From JADHMP01 sp964386915 (GTDB lineage Bacteria > Bacteroidota > Bacteroidia > Flavobacteriales > Flavobacteriaceae): DNA of 64,000 bases. This document shows positions 8,131-16,851 of this stretch, one piece after another (position 1 is the stretch's first letter; each line of letters starts with the position of its first letter). The stretch spans positions 1 through 64,000 of the forward strand of contig CAYLUQ010000013.1 of NCBI GenBank assembly GCA_964386915.1. The letters are read 5' to 3'. Both the position numbers and the translations under genes were made by a program. The notes under the pieces are model-generated. The model was not told the DNA's origin. It did not search any database and was given only the letters and a program-made list of their open reading frames with translations.

Positions 8131-9084
8131 ATGGAATATCTTGATTTTGAACTTCCGATTAAAGAGTTACATGACCAACTGGATAAATGTAAAGCTATTG
8201 GAGATGACAGTGAGGTAGATGTGAGTGAAACCTGTCGCCTTATTGACGAGAAATTACAAAAGACAAAGAAAGAAATTTATAAAAACCTTTCTGCATGGCA
8301 GCGCGTTCAACTTTCAAGACACCCCTCTAGACCCTATACCTTAGATTATTTTTGTGCTTTAGCCGGAGATTCTTTTTTAGAATTACACGGAGATCGAAAC
8401 GTGCGAGATGACAAGGCCATGGTAGGGGGTCTGGGTAAAATTGAAGGTCAATCTTTTATGCTCATTGGCACCCAAAAGGGCTACAATACCAAAACACGTC
8501 AATATAGAAACTTTGGGATGGCCAATCCCGAGGGCTATCGAAAGGCACTTCGCCTGATGAAATCTGCTGAAAAATTCAATATTCCCATAATTACCTTTAT
8601 TGATACGCCAGGCGCTTTTCCTGGGCTAGAGGCTGAAGAAAGAGGGCAGGGTGAGGCAATAGCACGAAACATTTATGAAATGATGTCTATCAAAGTGCCC
8701 ATCATATCTTTTGTTATTGGAGAGGGAGCTTCTGGTGGCGCCCTAGGAATAGGGGTAGGCGATAGGGTTTTTATGCTTGAAAACACCTGGTATTCTGTCA
8801 TTTCGCCAGAGTCTTGTTCCTCTATTTTGTGGCGCAGTTGGGAGCATAAAGAAACGGCAGCCCAAGCACTAAAGCTCACACCAAAAGACATGTTGAAGCT
8901 AAAGTTGATCGATAAAATTATTAAAGAGCCCCTTGGTGGAGCTCATTTTGATCGTGCCCAAACCTTTGAATTTGTTAAATCAGAACTCATACAATCTTTT
9001 AACGAATTGAAAGAAATTCCCGCCAAAGAGCTCATCCATTCTCGTCGAGAAAAGTTTATCTCAATGGGATCCTATGAGGGTTAA
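8131..9084 (+). CDS. accA: Acetyl-CoA carboxylase carboxyltransferase, alpha subunit
   Basis: A 317-residue alpha subunit of the carboxyltransferase, which with AccD transfers the carboxyl group from biotin-BCCP to acetyl-CoA in the first step of fatty-acid synthesis. The protein shows the family N-terminal helical region, LHGDRNVRDD, the IGTQKG and FIDTPGAFPG segments, the oxyanion-forming GEGASGGALGIGVGD, and SPESCSSILWR. Length matches the family. No accD, accB or accC is in the window. It has its own promoter box and is followed by a 111-base gap containing the dnaB promoter. Confidence 0.96.
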   Translation: MEYLDFELPIKELHDQLDKCKAIGDDSEVDVSETCRLIDEKLQKTKKEIYKNLSAWQRVQLSRHPSRPYTLDYFCALAGDSFLELHGDRNVRDDKAMVGGLGKIEGQSFMLIGTQKGYNTKTRQYRNFGMANPEGYRKALRLMKSAEKFNIPIITFIDTPGAFPGLEAEERGQGEAIARNIYEMMSIKVPIISFVIGEGASGGALGIGVGDRVFMLENTWYSVISPESCSSILWRSWEHKETAAQALKLTPKDMLKLKLIDKIIKEPLGGAHFDRAQTFEFVKSELIQSFNELKEIPAKELIHSRREKFISMGSYEG

Positions 9085-9113
9085 TTTTCATTATTAACAA
9101 TAATTTTAATTTA

Positions 9114-9129
9114 TAAACAGCCCTGTTTA
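9114..9129. repeat. 16-base palindrome upstream of dnaB
   Basis: TAAACAG-CC-CTGTTTA is an inverted repeat with 7-base arms and a 2-base centre. It sits in AT-rich sequence between accA and dnaB. It resembles the palindrome before tgt at 4939-4955. No run of T follows, so it is not an obvious terminator. Confidence 0.35.
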
Positions 9130-9174
9130 ATTAAATTGAAAATAACATTTCCCTTTTTCAGGTTCCCCTTTCTT

Positions 9175-9185
9175 TAAACTGTTTA
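9175..9185. repeat. 11-base palindrome touching the dnaB -7 box
   Basis: TAAAC-T-GTTTA shares the half-site TAAAC/GTTTA with the palindromes at 9114 and 4939. Its last two bases are the first two of the dnaB -7 box, so a bound protein would cover the promoter. Confidence 0.3.
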
Positions 9186-9191
9186 CATTTG
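9184..9191 (+). promoter_or_regulatory. -7 promoter box for dnaB, 5 bases from the start codon
   Basis: TACATTTG matches TAnnTTTG. Its G lies 5 bases before the A of the ATG at 9196. The predicted transcription start would coincide with the start codon, giving a leaderless mRNA. No convincing -33 TTG is present. Confidence 0.5.
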
Positions 9192-9195
9192 AGGA

Positions 9196-10725
9196 ATGGA
9201 AAAACCATCACCTAATATTGAAAGGAGCAGCACTAATCCTGTGATTAGTCTGCAGCAAGGAAAAATCCCTCCACAGGCTGTTGATTTAGAAGAGGCGGTT
9301 TTGGGAGCCATGCTCATTGATAAAAAAGGAGTCGATGCTGTGATTGACATTCTACAGCCCGAAGCCTTTTATAAAACCTCACATCAATATATTTTTGAAT
9401 GTATTTATCATCTTTTTGAAAGCTCTGAGCCCATAGATTTGCTCACGGTTTCTAGTGCTCTTCGAAAAAACAATAAATTAGAAGCTGCTGGCGGACAGTT
9501 TTATTTGGTGCAACTTTCCCAAAAGGTAGCTTCTTCAGCTCATATTGAGTTTCATGCCCGAATCATTTTACAAAAATACATTCAGCGCAGTTTAATTAAA
9601 ATTTCTAATGAAATTATTGAGAATGCCTATAAAGAATCAACTGATGTATTTGATTTATTAGACGAAGCTGAATCTAAAATATATGATGTTACCCAAGGGA
9701 ATATTAAAAAATCCTCAGAGTCAGCTCAAAATTTGGTGATTGCAGCCAAAAAGCGGATAGAGGAAATTTCCAAACGTGAAGGGTTGAGTGGTGTTAGTTC
9801 TGGATTTGAAAAACTAGATAAAGTTACTTCTGGATGGCAGCCCAGCGATTTGATCATTATTGCAGCTAGACCCGGAATGGGTAAAACGGCTCTAACGCTT
9901 TCCATGGCAAGAAATATGGCTGTGGCCAAACAGGTTCCCGTTGCGTTTTTCTCTTTAGAGATGTCCTCTGTGCAACTCATCACCCGATTGATTTCTTCAG
10001 AAACAGGCTTGTCTTCCGAAAAATTGCGAACCGGAAAATTGGCTAGCCACGAATGGCAACAACTCAATGTAAAGGTTTCTGACTTAGAAAAGGCCCCGCT
10101 GTTTATTGACGACACACCCTCCTTGTCTATTTTTGATCTACGTGCCAAAGCACGCCGATTGTCTTCGCAGCACAACATCAAACTCATTATTGTAGATTAT
10201 TTACAACTGATGACCACCGGGGTGAACAATAAATCGGGAAACAGAGAACAAGAAATTTCCTCTATTTCTAGAAACTTGAAAGCTTTAGCGAAAGAATTAG
10301 ATATTCCAGTCATTGCATTGTCCCAGCTTTCTCGTGCGGTGGAAACAAGGGGAGGCACCAAGCGACCCGTACTTTCAGATTTGAGAGAATCAGGCGCCAT
10401 TGAACAAGATGCTGATATTGTATCGTTTATCTACCGACCTGAATATTATGGCATTGATGAATGGGATGACGAATCTAGAAGCCCTTCAGACGGACAAGCC
10501 GAATTTATTATTGCCAAGCACCGAAATGGAAGTTTAGAAAATGTTAGGCTGAAATTTATTGGTCATCTTGGGAAATTTGAAGATTTAGATCAATTTGATG
10601 CTCCGCTGGAATTTCAATCCAAAATGAATCCTAACCAAAATAGCATCCCCGATTCTAGTTTGCCTAATCCAAATGATGCTTTTGGCAGTGATCAAGACCC
10701 GGATGATGGCGATGTTCCCTTTTAA
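9196..10725 (+). CDS. dnaB: Replicative DNA helicase DnaB
   Basis: A 509-residue hexameric helicase that unwinds DNA at the replication fork. The N-terminal helical domain (about 25-130) contains PPQAVDLEEAVLGAML, a linker follows, and the RecA-like C-terminal domain has Walker A ARPGMGKT (224-231), Walker B LIIVDYLQLM, and the DnaB4 segment SDLRESGAIEQDAD. There is no intein. After the conserved core comes a low-complexity Asn/Asp/Ser/Pro-rich tail of about 40 residues. It ends DPDDGDVPF, closely resembling the acidic tip of single-stranded DNA-binding protein. The gene is monocistronic, with the promoter box almost touching the ATG. Confidence 0.96.
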   Translation: MEKPSPNIERSSTNPVISLQQGKIPPQAVDLEEAVLGAMLIDKKGVDAVIDILQPEAFYKTSHQYIFECIYHLFESSEPIDLLTVSSALRKNNKLEAAGGQFYLVQLSQKVASSAHIEFHARIILQKYIQRSLIKISNEIIENAYKESTDVFDLLDEAESKIYDVTQGNIKKSSESAQNLVIAAKKRIEEISKREGLSGVSSGFEKLDKVTSGWQPSDLIIIAARPGMGKTALTLSMARNMAVAKQVPVAFFSLEMSSVQLITRLISSETGLSSEKLRTGKLASHEWQQLNVKVSDLEKAPLFIDDTPSLSIFDLRAKARRLSSQHNIKLIIVDYLQLMTTGVNNKSGNREQEISSISRNLKALAKELDIPVIALSQLSRAVETRGGTKRPVLSDLRESGAIEQDADIVSFIYRPEYYGIDEWDDESRSPSDGQAEFIIAKHRNGSLENVRLKFIGHLGKFEDLDQFDAPLEFQSKMNPNQNSIPDSSLPNPNDAFGSDQDPDDGDVPF

Positions 10726-10739
10726 TGGAGTTACTTTCT

Positions 10740-11354
10740 TTATAAAATGCCTCGTGCTTTTAAATCATTTGAAAGTAGCCCAGGGTTTTTAAAATGATGG
10801 GTTTGAATACCTATAGCACCTGCTGCTTCTATATTTCGTAAATTATCATCTATAAATAAAGATTCTGTTGCTTTCAATTCAAAGCGATCTAAGGTTAGTG
10901 TATAGATTTCTTCAAACGGTTTTCTTGTTTTTTCATCACCCGAAACAATTATCCCTTCAAACCAATGCAAAAAATCAAAGCGTTCTAAAGCAATAGGAAA
11001 GGTTTCTCCACTCCAGTTGGTAAGCGCAAAAACATTGTAGCGTTCATCTTTAACGAGTTGTTTGAGCAGGTGCACAGTTTCTTCAATGGGCCCTCCAAGC
11101 ATTTCTTCCCATCGCCCATAATACATCCTAATCCATTCTTCATATTCAGGAAAGAGTGCCACTCGGTCTTCTGTGGCTTGTGCCAAGGGATAGCCGGCAT
11201 CTTGATTTTCATTCCAATCAAAAGTGCATACTTCATCAAAAAACCATTTCATTTTTTTTCGATCTCCTTCAAACACATCTAGGTAGACATATTCTGGATT
11301 CCAATCAATGAGCACGCCACCGAGGTCAAAAATAATGTTCTTAATTGTTGTCAT
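10740..11354 (-). CDS. HAD-superfamily hydrolase (subfamily IA)
   Basis: A 204-residue cytoplasmic phosphatase-like protein. Motif I is IIFDLGGVLID (nucleophile Asp), motif II is ALTNWSG, motif III lies around SGDEKTRKPFEEIY, and motif IV is LFIDDN. The second Asp of the DxD signature is replaced by Gly (DLGG), as in YihX-type relatives that remain active on sugar phosphates, so the loss need not mean inactivity. Its ATG overlaps the prfB stop (ATGA), so the two genes are probably translated from one mRNA. The physiological substrate is not predictable. Confidence 0.88.
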   Translation of the reverse strand: MTTIKNIIFDLGGVLIDWNPEYVYLDVFEGDRKKMKWFFDEVCTFDWNENQDAGYPLAQATEDRVALFPEYEEWIRMYYGRWEEMLGGPIEETVHLLKQLVKDERYNVFALTNWSGETFPIALERFDFLHWFEGIIVSGDEKTRKPFEEIYTLTLDRFELKATESLFIDDNLRNIEAAGAIGIQTHHFKNPGLLSNDLKARGIL

Positions 11355-12452
11355 TCTGTTTCTTTTTGTTGTCCCATAAACATCAAGTAGGCTTTTAAAA
11401 ACAAATCGATATTGCCGTTCATTACTCCGTCAACATCGGCAGTTTCTTTTTGGCTTCTCACATCCTTAACGAGTTTGTATGGATGCATAACATAATTTCT
11501 GATTTGGGAGCCCCATTCAATTTTCTTTTTTGCAGCTTCAATTTCGTCTCGAGCAGCCAATTTTTTTTGCAATTCAATTTCATAGAGTTGCGATTTTAAG
11601 AGCTGCAAGGCTTTGTTTTTATTTTCGAGTTGAGAGCGGGTTTCTGAATTTTCAATCATGATACCTGTGGGGTGATGTCGCAAACGAACAGCCGTTTCTA
11701 CCTTGTTCACATTTTGTCCACCGGCACCACTGGCTCGCATGGTTTCAAAACTATATTCAGCTGGGTTTAAAACAATTTCTATGCTGTCATCCACGAGCGG
11801 ATAAACATAGACAGATGCAAAAGAAGTGTGTCGTTTAGCATTGCTGTCAAAGGGTGATATTCGCACCAATCGATGCACGCCATTTTCGCCCTTAAGCCAA
11901 CCAAAGGCATAACTTCCCTCAATTTCTAGAGTCACTGTTTTTATGCCGGCTACATCTCCTGCTTGATGATTTAATTCACGCACTTTATAGCCTTGTTTGT
12001 CGGTCCACATCAAATACATGCGCATGAGCATAGAAGCCCAATCACAGCTTTCGGTTCCACCGGCACCAGCCGTAATTTGCAATACTGCACTTAAATTATC
12101 GCCTTCGTCGGAGAGCATATTTTTAAACTCCAAACGTTCCAAGTCCTCCAAAAGGCTGTTGTGGTGTGCGGTTACTTCGGCAGCTTCAATTTCACCCGCT
12201 TTTTCAAATTCTAGAAGCACCTCAAGATCATCAAGACGTTGCACGAGGTCTTCATAATCTTCAATCCATTTCTTTTCAGCCCGAAAATGTTTCATGAAGG
12301 TTTCTGCCTCACTTGGATTGTCCCAAAAGTCAGGGGCGGCAATTTGCTCTTCTTTATTTTGAATTTCTATTTTTTTGGCTTCAATGTCAAAGATACCTCC
12401 TTAACGCACCCAGGCGCTCCATAAGGTTCTTAAACTGTTCGGTTGTAACCAT
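11351..12452 (-). CDS. prfB: Peptide chain release factor 2, expressed by programmed +1 frameshift
   Basis: RF2 terminates translation at UGA and UAA. The gene is in two frames. The first, from the ATG at 12452, encodes 21 residues and ends at an in-frame TGA (12389-12387). Reading then shifts +1 at CTT-TGA-C to give a protein of 366 residues in total. In the full protein SPF (recognition tripeptide) is at about 199-201 and GGQ (peptidyl-tRNA hydrolysis) at about 244-246. An ORF finder that ignores the shift starts it at 12295 and loses 52 residues. An AGGAGG three bases before CTT drives the shift, which provides autoregulation by RF2 level. The stop overlaps the HAD hydrolase start. Confidence 0.96.
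12386..12401 (-). promoter_or_regulatory. prfB programmed +1 frameshift site
   Basis: Minus strand: AGGAGG (12401-12396), TAT, then CTT TGA C (12392-12386). This has the same arrangement and the same 3-base spacing as the E. coli RF2 site. The in-frame TGA is codon 22. When RF2 is scarce the ribosome pauses at UGA, the SD-like AGGAGG pairs with 16S rRNA, and CUU slips to UUU in the +1 frame. Confidence 0.95.
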
Positions 12453-12575
12453 GCTTCTTTTTTTTATAAAAATACAATTCTCAATGAACTGCTCCTTTCT
12501 TTTTTACATTAAAAATAATTTTGTTCCTTAGAGAGGCAATTTTTACATTTAGCCTTTATTTAAAATAGACCTCGA

Positions 12576-13601
12576 GTGGAAGTAAATCTTATTAGTGACA
12601 CCATTACCAAGCCCAGCACCGCTATGCTTGAAGCCATGCAGCAGGCAAGAGTAGGAGACGATGTCTTTAAAGACGACCCAACGGTTAATCAGTTGGAAGA
12701 GACCTTGGCGGATTATTTTGGCATGGAGGCTGCTTTGTTTTTTCCTTCAGGGACCATGGCCAACCAAACAGCCATCAAAATTCATACGCAACCCGGAGAA
12801 CAACTCATTTGTGATCACTATTCACACGTGTTTAATTATGAAGGGGGAGGTGTAAGTTTTAACTCGGGAGTTTCTTGTAAATTATTAGAGGGAGATCAAG
12901 GCAGGATAACAGCTCGTCAAATTGAACCGGCCATTCATTCTCCTGAATTTTATCACAGTCCGCCCACCCGTTTGGTTTGTTTAGAAAACACTACCAACAA
13001 AGGGGGTGGAGCTTTTTATGATTTTGAGGAAATTAAAAAAATAAGAGCACTCTGCGATCAACATGAACTGGGACTGCATTTAGATGGCGCTCGTTTGTGG
13101 AACGCATTGGTAGAAACCCAAGAATCACCACTCGACTATGGTAAACAGTTTGATACGATTTCGGTTTGTTTTAGCAAAGGGTTGGGTTGTCCCGTTGGAT
13201 CGGCTCTAGTGGGCTCTAAGGAGTTGATGAACAAAGCGTTGCGGATTAGAAAAGTATTTGGAGGCGGCATGCGTCAATCGGGCTATTTAGCCGCGGCAGC
13301 GCTTTTTGCCCTAGAACATCATTTTTCAGATTTAAAAAAGGATCATATAAAAGCAAAAGCTCTAGAAAGCGCTTTAAAAAAATGCTCTTTTGTGTCAGAA
13401 GTTGTGCCAGTGCACACCAATATCTTAATTTTTTCTCTGGCTGAGGAACTGAATGCACAACAGTTTGTTCAAGACATGGCCGCTCGAAAAATTAGGTTGT
13501 TGTCCCTTGGAGAAGGAAAAATACGCTTGGTTACACACCGAGATTATACCGATGAACAACATCACTACTTTTTAGAGATATTGAAACAATTTTATTCCTA
13601 A
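12576..13601 (+). CDS. ltaE: Low-specificity L-threonine aldolase
   Basis: A 341-residue PLP enzyme of fold type I that cleaves L-threonine or L-allo-threonine into glycine and acetaldehyde. The N-terminal NLISDTITKPS, GDDVFKDDPTVNQLE, the FPSGTMANQTA turn, HLDGARLWNA (Asp170 binds the PLP nitrogen), and the Schiff-base Lys201 in SKGLGCPVGS are all present. The start is GTG. There is no nearby ATG, and the N-terminus aligns with the family. A near-consensus box, TACATTTA (12545-12552), is upstream. The stop codon shares one base with the start of the S9 peptidase gene. Confidence 0.93.
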   Translation: MEVNLISDTITKPSTAMLEAMQQARVGDDVFKDDPTVNQLEETLADYFGMEAALFFPSGTMANQTAIKIHTQPGEQLICDHYSHVFNYEGGGVSFNSGVSCKLLEGDQGRITARQIEPAIHSPEFYHSPPTRLVCLENTTNKGGGAFYDFEEIKKIRALCDQHELGLHLDGARLWNALVETQESPLDYGKQFDTISVCFSKGLGCPVGSALVGSKELMNKALRIRKVFGGGMRQSGYLAAAALFALEHHFSDLKKDHIKAKALESALKKCSFVSEVVPVHTNILIFSLAEELNAQQFVQDMAARKIRLLSLGEGKIRLVTHRDYTDEQHHYFLEILKQFYS

Positions 13602-15748
13602 TGAAGTTTTTTAAAACAGCTCCATTCTTAGCCATACTTCTCCCTTTTACCATTTTTTATGCTTGTAAAAAACACACGCCTATGGCCTATGATAACACTA
13701 TAGTTCCCCCAAAAGCAGATCAAATTTTGTATCAACATAAAATTCATGATGATATTCGATTAGACCCCTATTATTGGCTTAAGGAACGTGATAATCCCGA
13801 AGTGATTGACTACCTCGAAAGAGAAAATGATTACTATCAGAAAATGACGGCCGGACAAGCTCAATTCAAAGAAGATTTGTTTGAAGAAATGAAAGCACGC
13901 ATCAAAGAAGATGACAGTTCAGTGCCCTATTTCTATCGAGATTATTGGTATATCACACGTTATGAAAAAGGCAAACAATATCCCATATATACACGAAAAA
14001 AAGATTCCTTAACCGCTGCCGAAGAAATTCTTATTGACTGCAATGAATTAGCCAAAGGACACGACTATTTTAGATTGGTGGGGCTTAACATAAGTCCCGA
14101 TAATAAAAAGGTAGCCTATGGTGTTGATATTGAGTCTAGAAGAAAATACACACTCTATGTAAAAGATCTCAGTACCCAAAAAATGCTGGCAACTCAAATT
14201 GAAAATACTACGGGAGGAAGCACATGGGCAGCCGACAGTGAGCATCTTTTTTATATGCATAAAAACCCCAAAACGCTTCGCTCTGAAGCGATATACAGGC
14301 ACCATATTTTAGCCCCTAAGCAAGAGAATCAATTGGTATATTTTGAAGAAGACGATACTTTTTCTACCTATGTTGTAGCCTCTAAATCAGAAGATTATAT
14401 TTTTATCGGTTCTCAAAGCACTTTAACCACAGAATATCAGTTCATAAAAGCATCAGAACCTCTTTCCTCTTTTCAAATGATTCAAGAGAGGAAAAGAGGA
14501 TTGGAATATGATGTGCAGCAATTTGAAGACTACTTCTATATTCTCACCAATCAAAATAAATCCACTAATTATGAACTAGTTCGAACGCCTATACAAAATC
14601 CCGGACAAGAACATTGGGAAACCATAATTCCACACCGAGAGGAGGTGCTTATAGAAGACGTTGAAATATTTAATAGTTTTTATGTGGTTACTGAGCGCAC
14701 CAATGGACTGTCTCAATTGCGGATAATCCGGTGGGATGAATCAGAAGATTTTTTTATTCCTGTTGAAGGGGAAACCTATTCGCTCTACAGTGCCTATAAT
14801 CGAAACTTTGACACCACCAAAATACGCTATAGATATAGTTCACTCATACTACCCAGCAGTGTATATGAGTTTGATGTGTTTTCTAAAACACAAGAATTGC
14901 TTAAGCAACAGCCCGTTATGGATAAAACATTTGATAGTGGTAATTATATTGAAAAGCGGCTTTGGGCAACAGGACGAGATGGCACTAAAATTCCAGTTTC
15001 AATAGTCTATCATAAAGACACCAAACCCAGTGCTGAAACCCCCTTATTGCAATATGCCTATGGGTCTTATGGGGCTACCATTGACCCCAGCTTTTCTAGT
15101 ACCCGATTGAGTTTATTGAATCGTGGATTTATTTATGCTATAGCCCATATTAGGGGAGGAGAATATTTAGGACGCCAATGGTATGAAGAAGGAAAGCTGC
15201 TGAAAAAGAAAAACACCTTCAACGATTTTATTGACGTTTCTAAATTTTTAATTGAGGAACACTATACCAGTGCCGATCATCTGCATGCCTATGGTGGTTC
15301 GGCTGGAGGACTATTAATGGGGGTAGTTGTTAATGAGGCTCCCGAACTATATAAAAGCGTGGTGGCGGCCGTGCCTTTTGTTGATGTGGTTACAACCATG
15401 CTAGACGCTAGCATTCCACTCACCACCTTTGAATATGACGAATGGGGAAACCCAAATGATGCTGCCTATTATGCCTATATGAAGTCCTATTCTCCCTATG
15501 ATAACCTCAAGGCTCAAGCCTATCCCAACATTTATGTTACGGCTGGCTATCACGATTCACAAGTGCAATATTGGGAACCCGCAAAATGGGTGGCCGCTTT
15601 GCGAACACTTAAAACAGACGATCACGTTTTGTTTTTAGACACCAATATGGTGGCGGGACACAGCGGAAATTCAGGTCGATTTGATGCCCTCAAAGAAACG
15701 GCAAAAACCTATGTTTTTCTTTTGAATTTTGAGGGAAGAGTAGACTAA
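13601..15748 (+). CDS. S9-family prolyl oligopeptidase / oligopeptidase B, lipoprotein
   Basis: A 715-residue serine peptidase. The N-terminal signal peptide ends at a probable lipobox Cys (FYACKK), predicting membrane anchoring outside the cytoplasm. A seven-bladed propeller (about 60-430) precedes the alpha/beta hydrolase domain. The catalytic Ser567 lies in GGSAGG, with Asp652 (YHDSQV) and His687 (AGHSG) completing the triad. It resembles oligopeptidase B, which cuts short peptides after basic residues; the specificity is inferred. The one-base overlap with ltaE suggests co-transcription, although no functional link is evident. Confidence 0.93.
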   Translation: MKFFKTAPFLAILLPFTIFYACKKHTPMAYDNTIVPPKADQILYQHKIHDDIRLDPYYWLKERDNPEVIDYLERENDYYQKMTAGQAQFKEDLFEEMKARIKEDDSSVPYFYRDYWYITRYEKGKQYPIYTRKKDSLTAAEEILIDCNELAKGHDYFRLVGLNISPDNKKVAYGVDIESRRKYTLYVKDLSTQKMLATQIENTTGGSTWAADSEHLFYMHKNPKTLRSEAIYRHHILAPKQENQLVYFEEDDTFSTYVVASKSEDYIFIGSQSTLTTEYQFIKASEPLSSFQMIQERKRGLEYDVQQFEDYFYILTNQNKSTNYELVRTPIQNPGQEHWETIIPHREEVLIEDVEIFNSFYVVTERTNGLSQLRIIRWDESEDFFIPVEGETYSLYSAYNRNFDTTKIRYRYSSLILPSSVYEFDVFSKTQELLKQQPVMDKTFDSGNYIEKRLWATGRDGTKIPVSIVYHKDTKPSAETPLLQYAYGSYGATIDPSFSSTRLSLLNRGFIYAIAHIRGGEYLGRQWYEEGKLLKKKNTFNDFIDVSKFLIEEHYTSADHLHAYGGSAGGLLMGVVVNEAPELYKSVVAAVPFVDVVTTMLDASIPLTTFEYDEWGNPNDAAYYAYMKSYSPYDNLKAQAYPNIYVTAGYHDSQVQYWEPAKWVAALRTLKTDDHVLFLDTNMVAGHSGNSGRFDALKETAKTYVFLLNFEGRVD

Positions 15749-15759
15749 AATAATTTGAT

Positions 15760-15767
15760 TAAATTTG
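15760..15767 (+). promoter_or_regulatory. -7 promoter box for the capA-like gene
   Basis: TAAATTTG, an exact TAnnTTTG, is 28 bases before the ATG at 15796, between the S9 peptidase and the PLP-enzyme pair. This supports transcription of the pair as its own operon. No clear -33 element. Confidence 0.45.
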
Positions 15768-15795
15768 TGCCATCAAGTACATCAAAAAGCAAAGT

Positions 15796-16851
15796 ATGAG
15801 AGATGATGTGAATGCCTATCAAAGTATATTAGAACTGATAGGAGACACACCCTTAATAAAGCTTGGCAAAAGCGTTAAAGACTACCAAGGTAACTTTTTC
15901 GCAAAGTTTGAAGCTTTTAATCCAGGTCACTCGAACAAAGACAGGATTGCCCTCCACATAATAGAAGCTGCAGAAGAAAAAGGGTTGTTAAAACCCAATT
16001 CTACCATAATTGAAACGACATCTGGAAATACTGGTTTTAGTCTAGCAATGGTGTCTTTGGTAAAAGGCTACAATTGTATTTTGGCCGTTAGTTCAAAATC
16101 TTCTGTAGACAAAATCAATATGCTGCGCTCCATGGGAGCCTTAGTGCACGTTTGTCCGGCTAATGTAGCAGCAGATGACCCCAGATCCTATTATCAAGTA
16201 GCCAAAAGATTACAAGAAGAAATAAACGGATCAGTATATATTAACCAATATTTTAATGATCTCAATATAGAAGCCCACTATCGTTCAACAGGTCCTGAAA
16301 TTTGGAAGCAAACCAATGGAAAAATAACACACCTAGTAGCCTGCAGTGGCACAGGAGGAACCATTTCAGGTTGTGCAAAATATCTAAAAGAACAAAATCC
16401 AGACATCCAAATTATTGGTGTAGATGCCTATGGTTCTGTATTGAAAAAATATCACGAAACACAAGAATTAGACCCCAACGAAATATATCCTTATCGCATT
16501 GAAGGCCTAGGAAAAAATTTAATTCCAACAGCAACACTCTTTGAAATGATAGACTTTTTTGTTAAAGTAACAGATGAAGAGAGTGCCCATGCGGCTCGAA
16601 ACACAACCAAAAATGAAGGTATGTTTGTGGGCTATACTTCAGGTGCTGCCATGCAAGCTATTCATCAACTAGCCGAAGAAAACTATTTTAAGAAAGACGA
16701 TCAAGTGGTGGTTGTTTTTCCTGATCACGGTTCACGCTATATGAGTAAAATTTACAGTGACCAATGGATGGCAGACCAAGGATTCTTTGATGCCAGTCAC
16801 AGTGTTACTCAAAAAATTGAATACATCAAAACAGGCGATTCAAAAGAATGA
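15796..16851 (+). CDS. Cysteine-synthase-family PLP enzyme, candidate cysteate synthase (CapA-like)
   Basis: A 351-residue fold type II PLP enzyme. Schiff-base Lys48 is in HSNKDR, the substrate/PLP loop TTSGNTG is at 74-80, and the phosphate-binding loop CSGTGGTISG is at about 183-191. On sequence alone it would be called cysteine synthase or cystathionine beta-synthase. Its start-stop overlap (ATGA) with a CapB-like acyltransferase suggests instead that it makes cysteate from a phosphoserine-type donor and sulfite, the first step of capnine/sulfonolipid synthesis in Bacteroidota. That specific role is inference from context. Ordinary cysteine synthesis remains possible. Confidence 0.72.
   Translation: MRDDVNAYQSILELIGDTPLIKLGKSVKDYQGNFFAKFEAFNPGHSNKDRIALHIIEAAEEKGLLKPNSTIIETTSGNTGFSLAMVSLVKGYNCILAVSSKSSVDKINMLRSMGALVHVCPANVAADDPRSYYQVAKRLQEEINGSVYINQYFNDLNIEAHYRSTGPEIWKQTNGKITHLVACSGTGGTISGCAKYLKEQNPDIQIIGVDAYGSVLKKYHETQELDPNEIYPYRIEGLGKNLIPTATLFEMIDFFVKVTDEESAHAARNTTKNEGMFVGYTSGAAMQAIHQLAEENYFKKDDQVVVVFPDHGSRYMSKIYSDQWMADQGFFDASHSVTQKIEYIKTGDSKE

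Noticed and set aside
9726..10187. Long antisense reading frame inside dnaB (also 40424-40846 inside the glycosyltransferase gene and 18929-19276 inside dnaN)
   Set aside because: They lie fully within strongly supported genes, have no promoter or family resemblance, and their composition follows from the sense codons.
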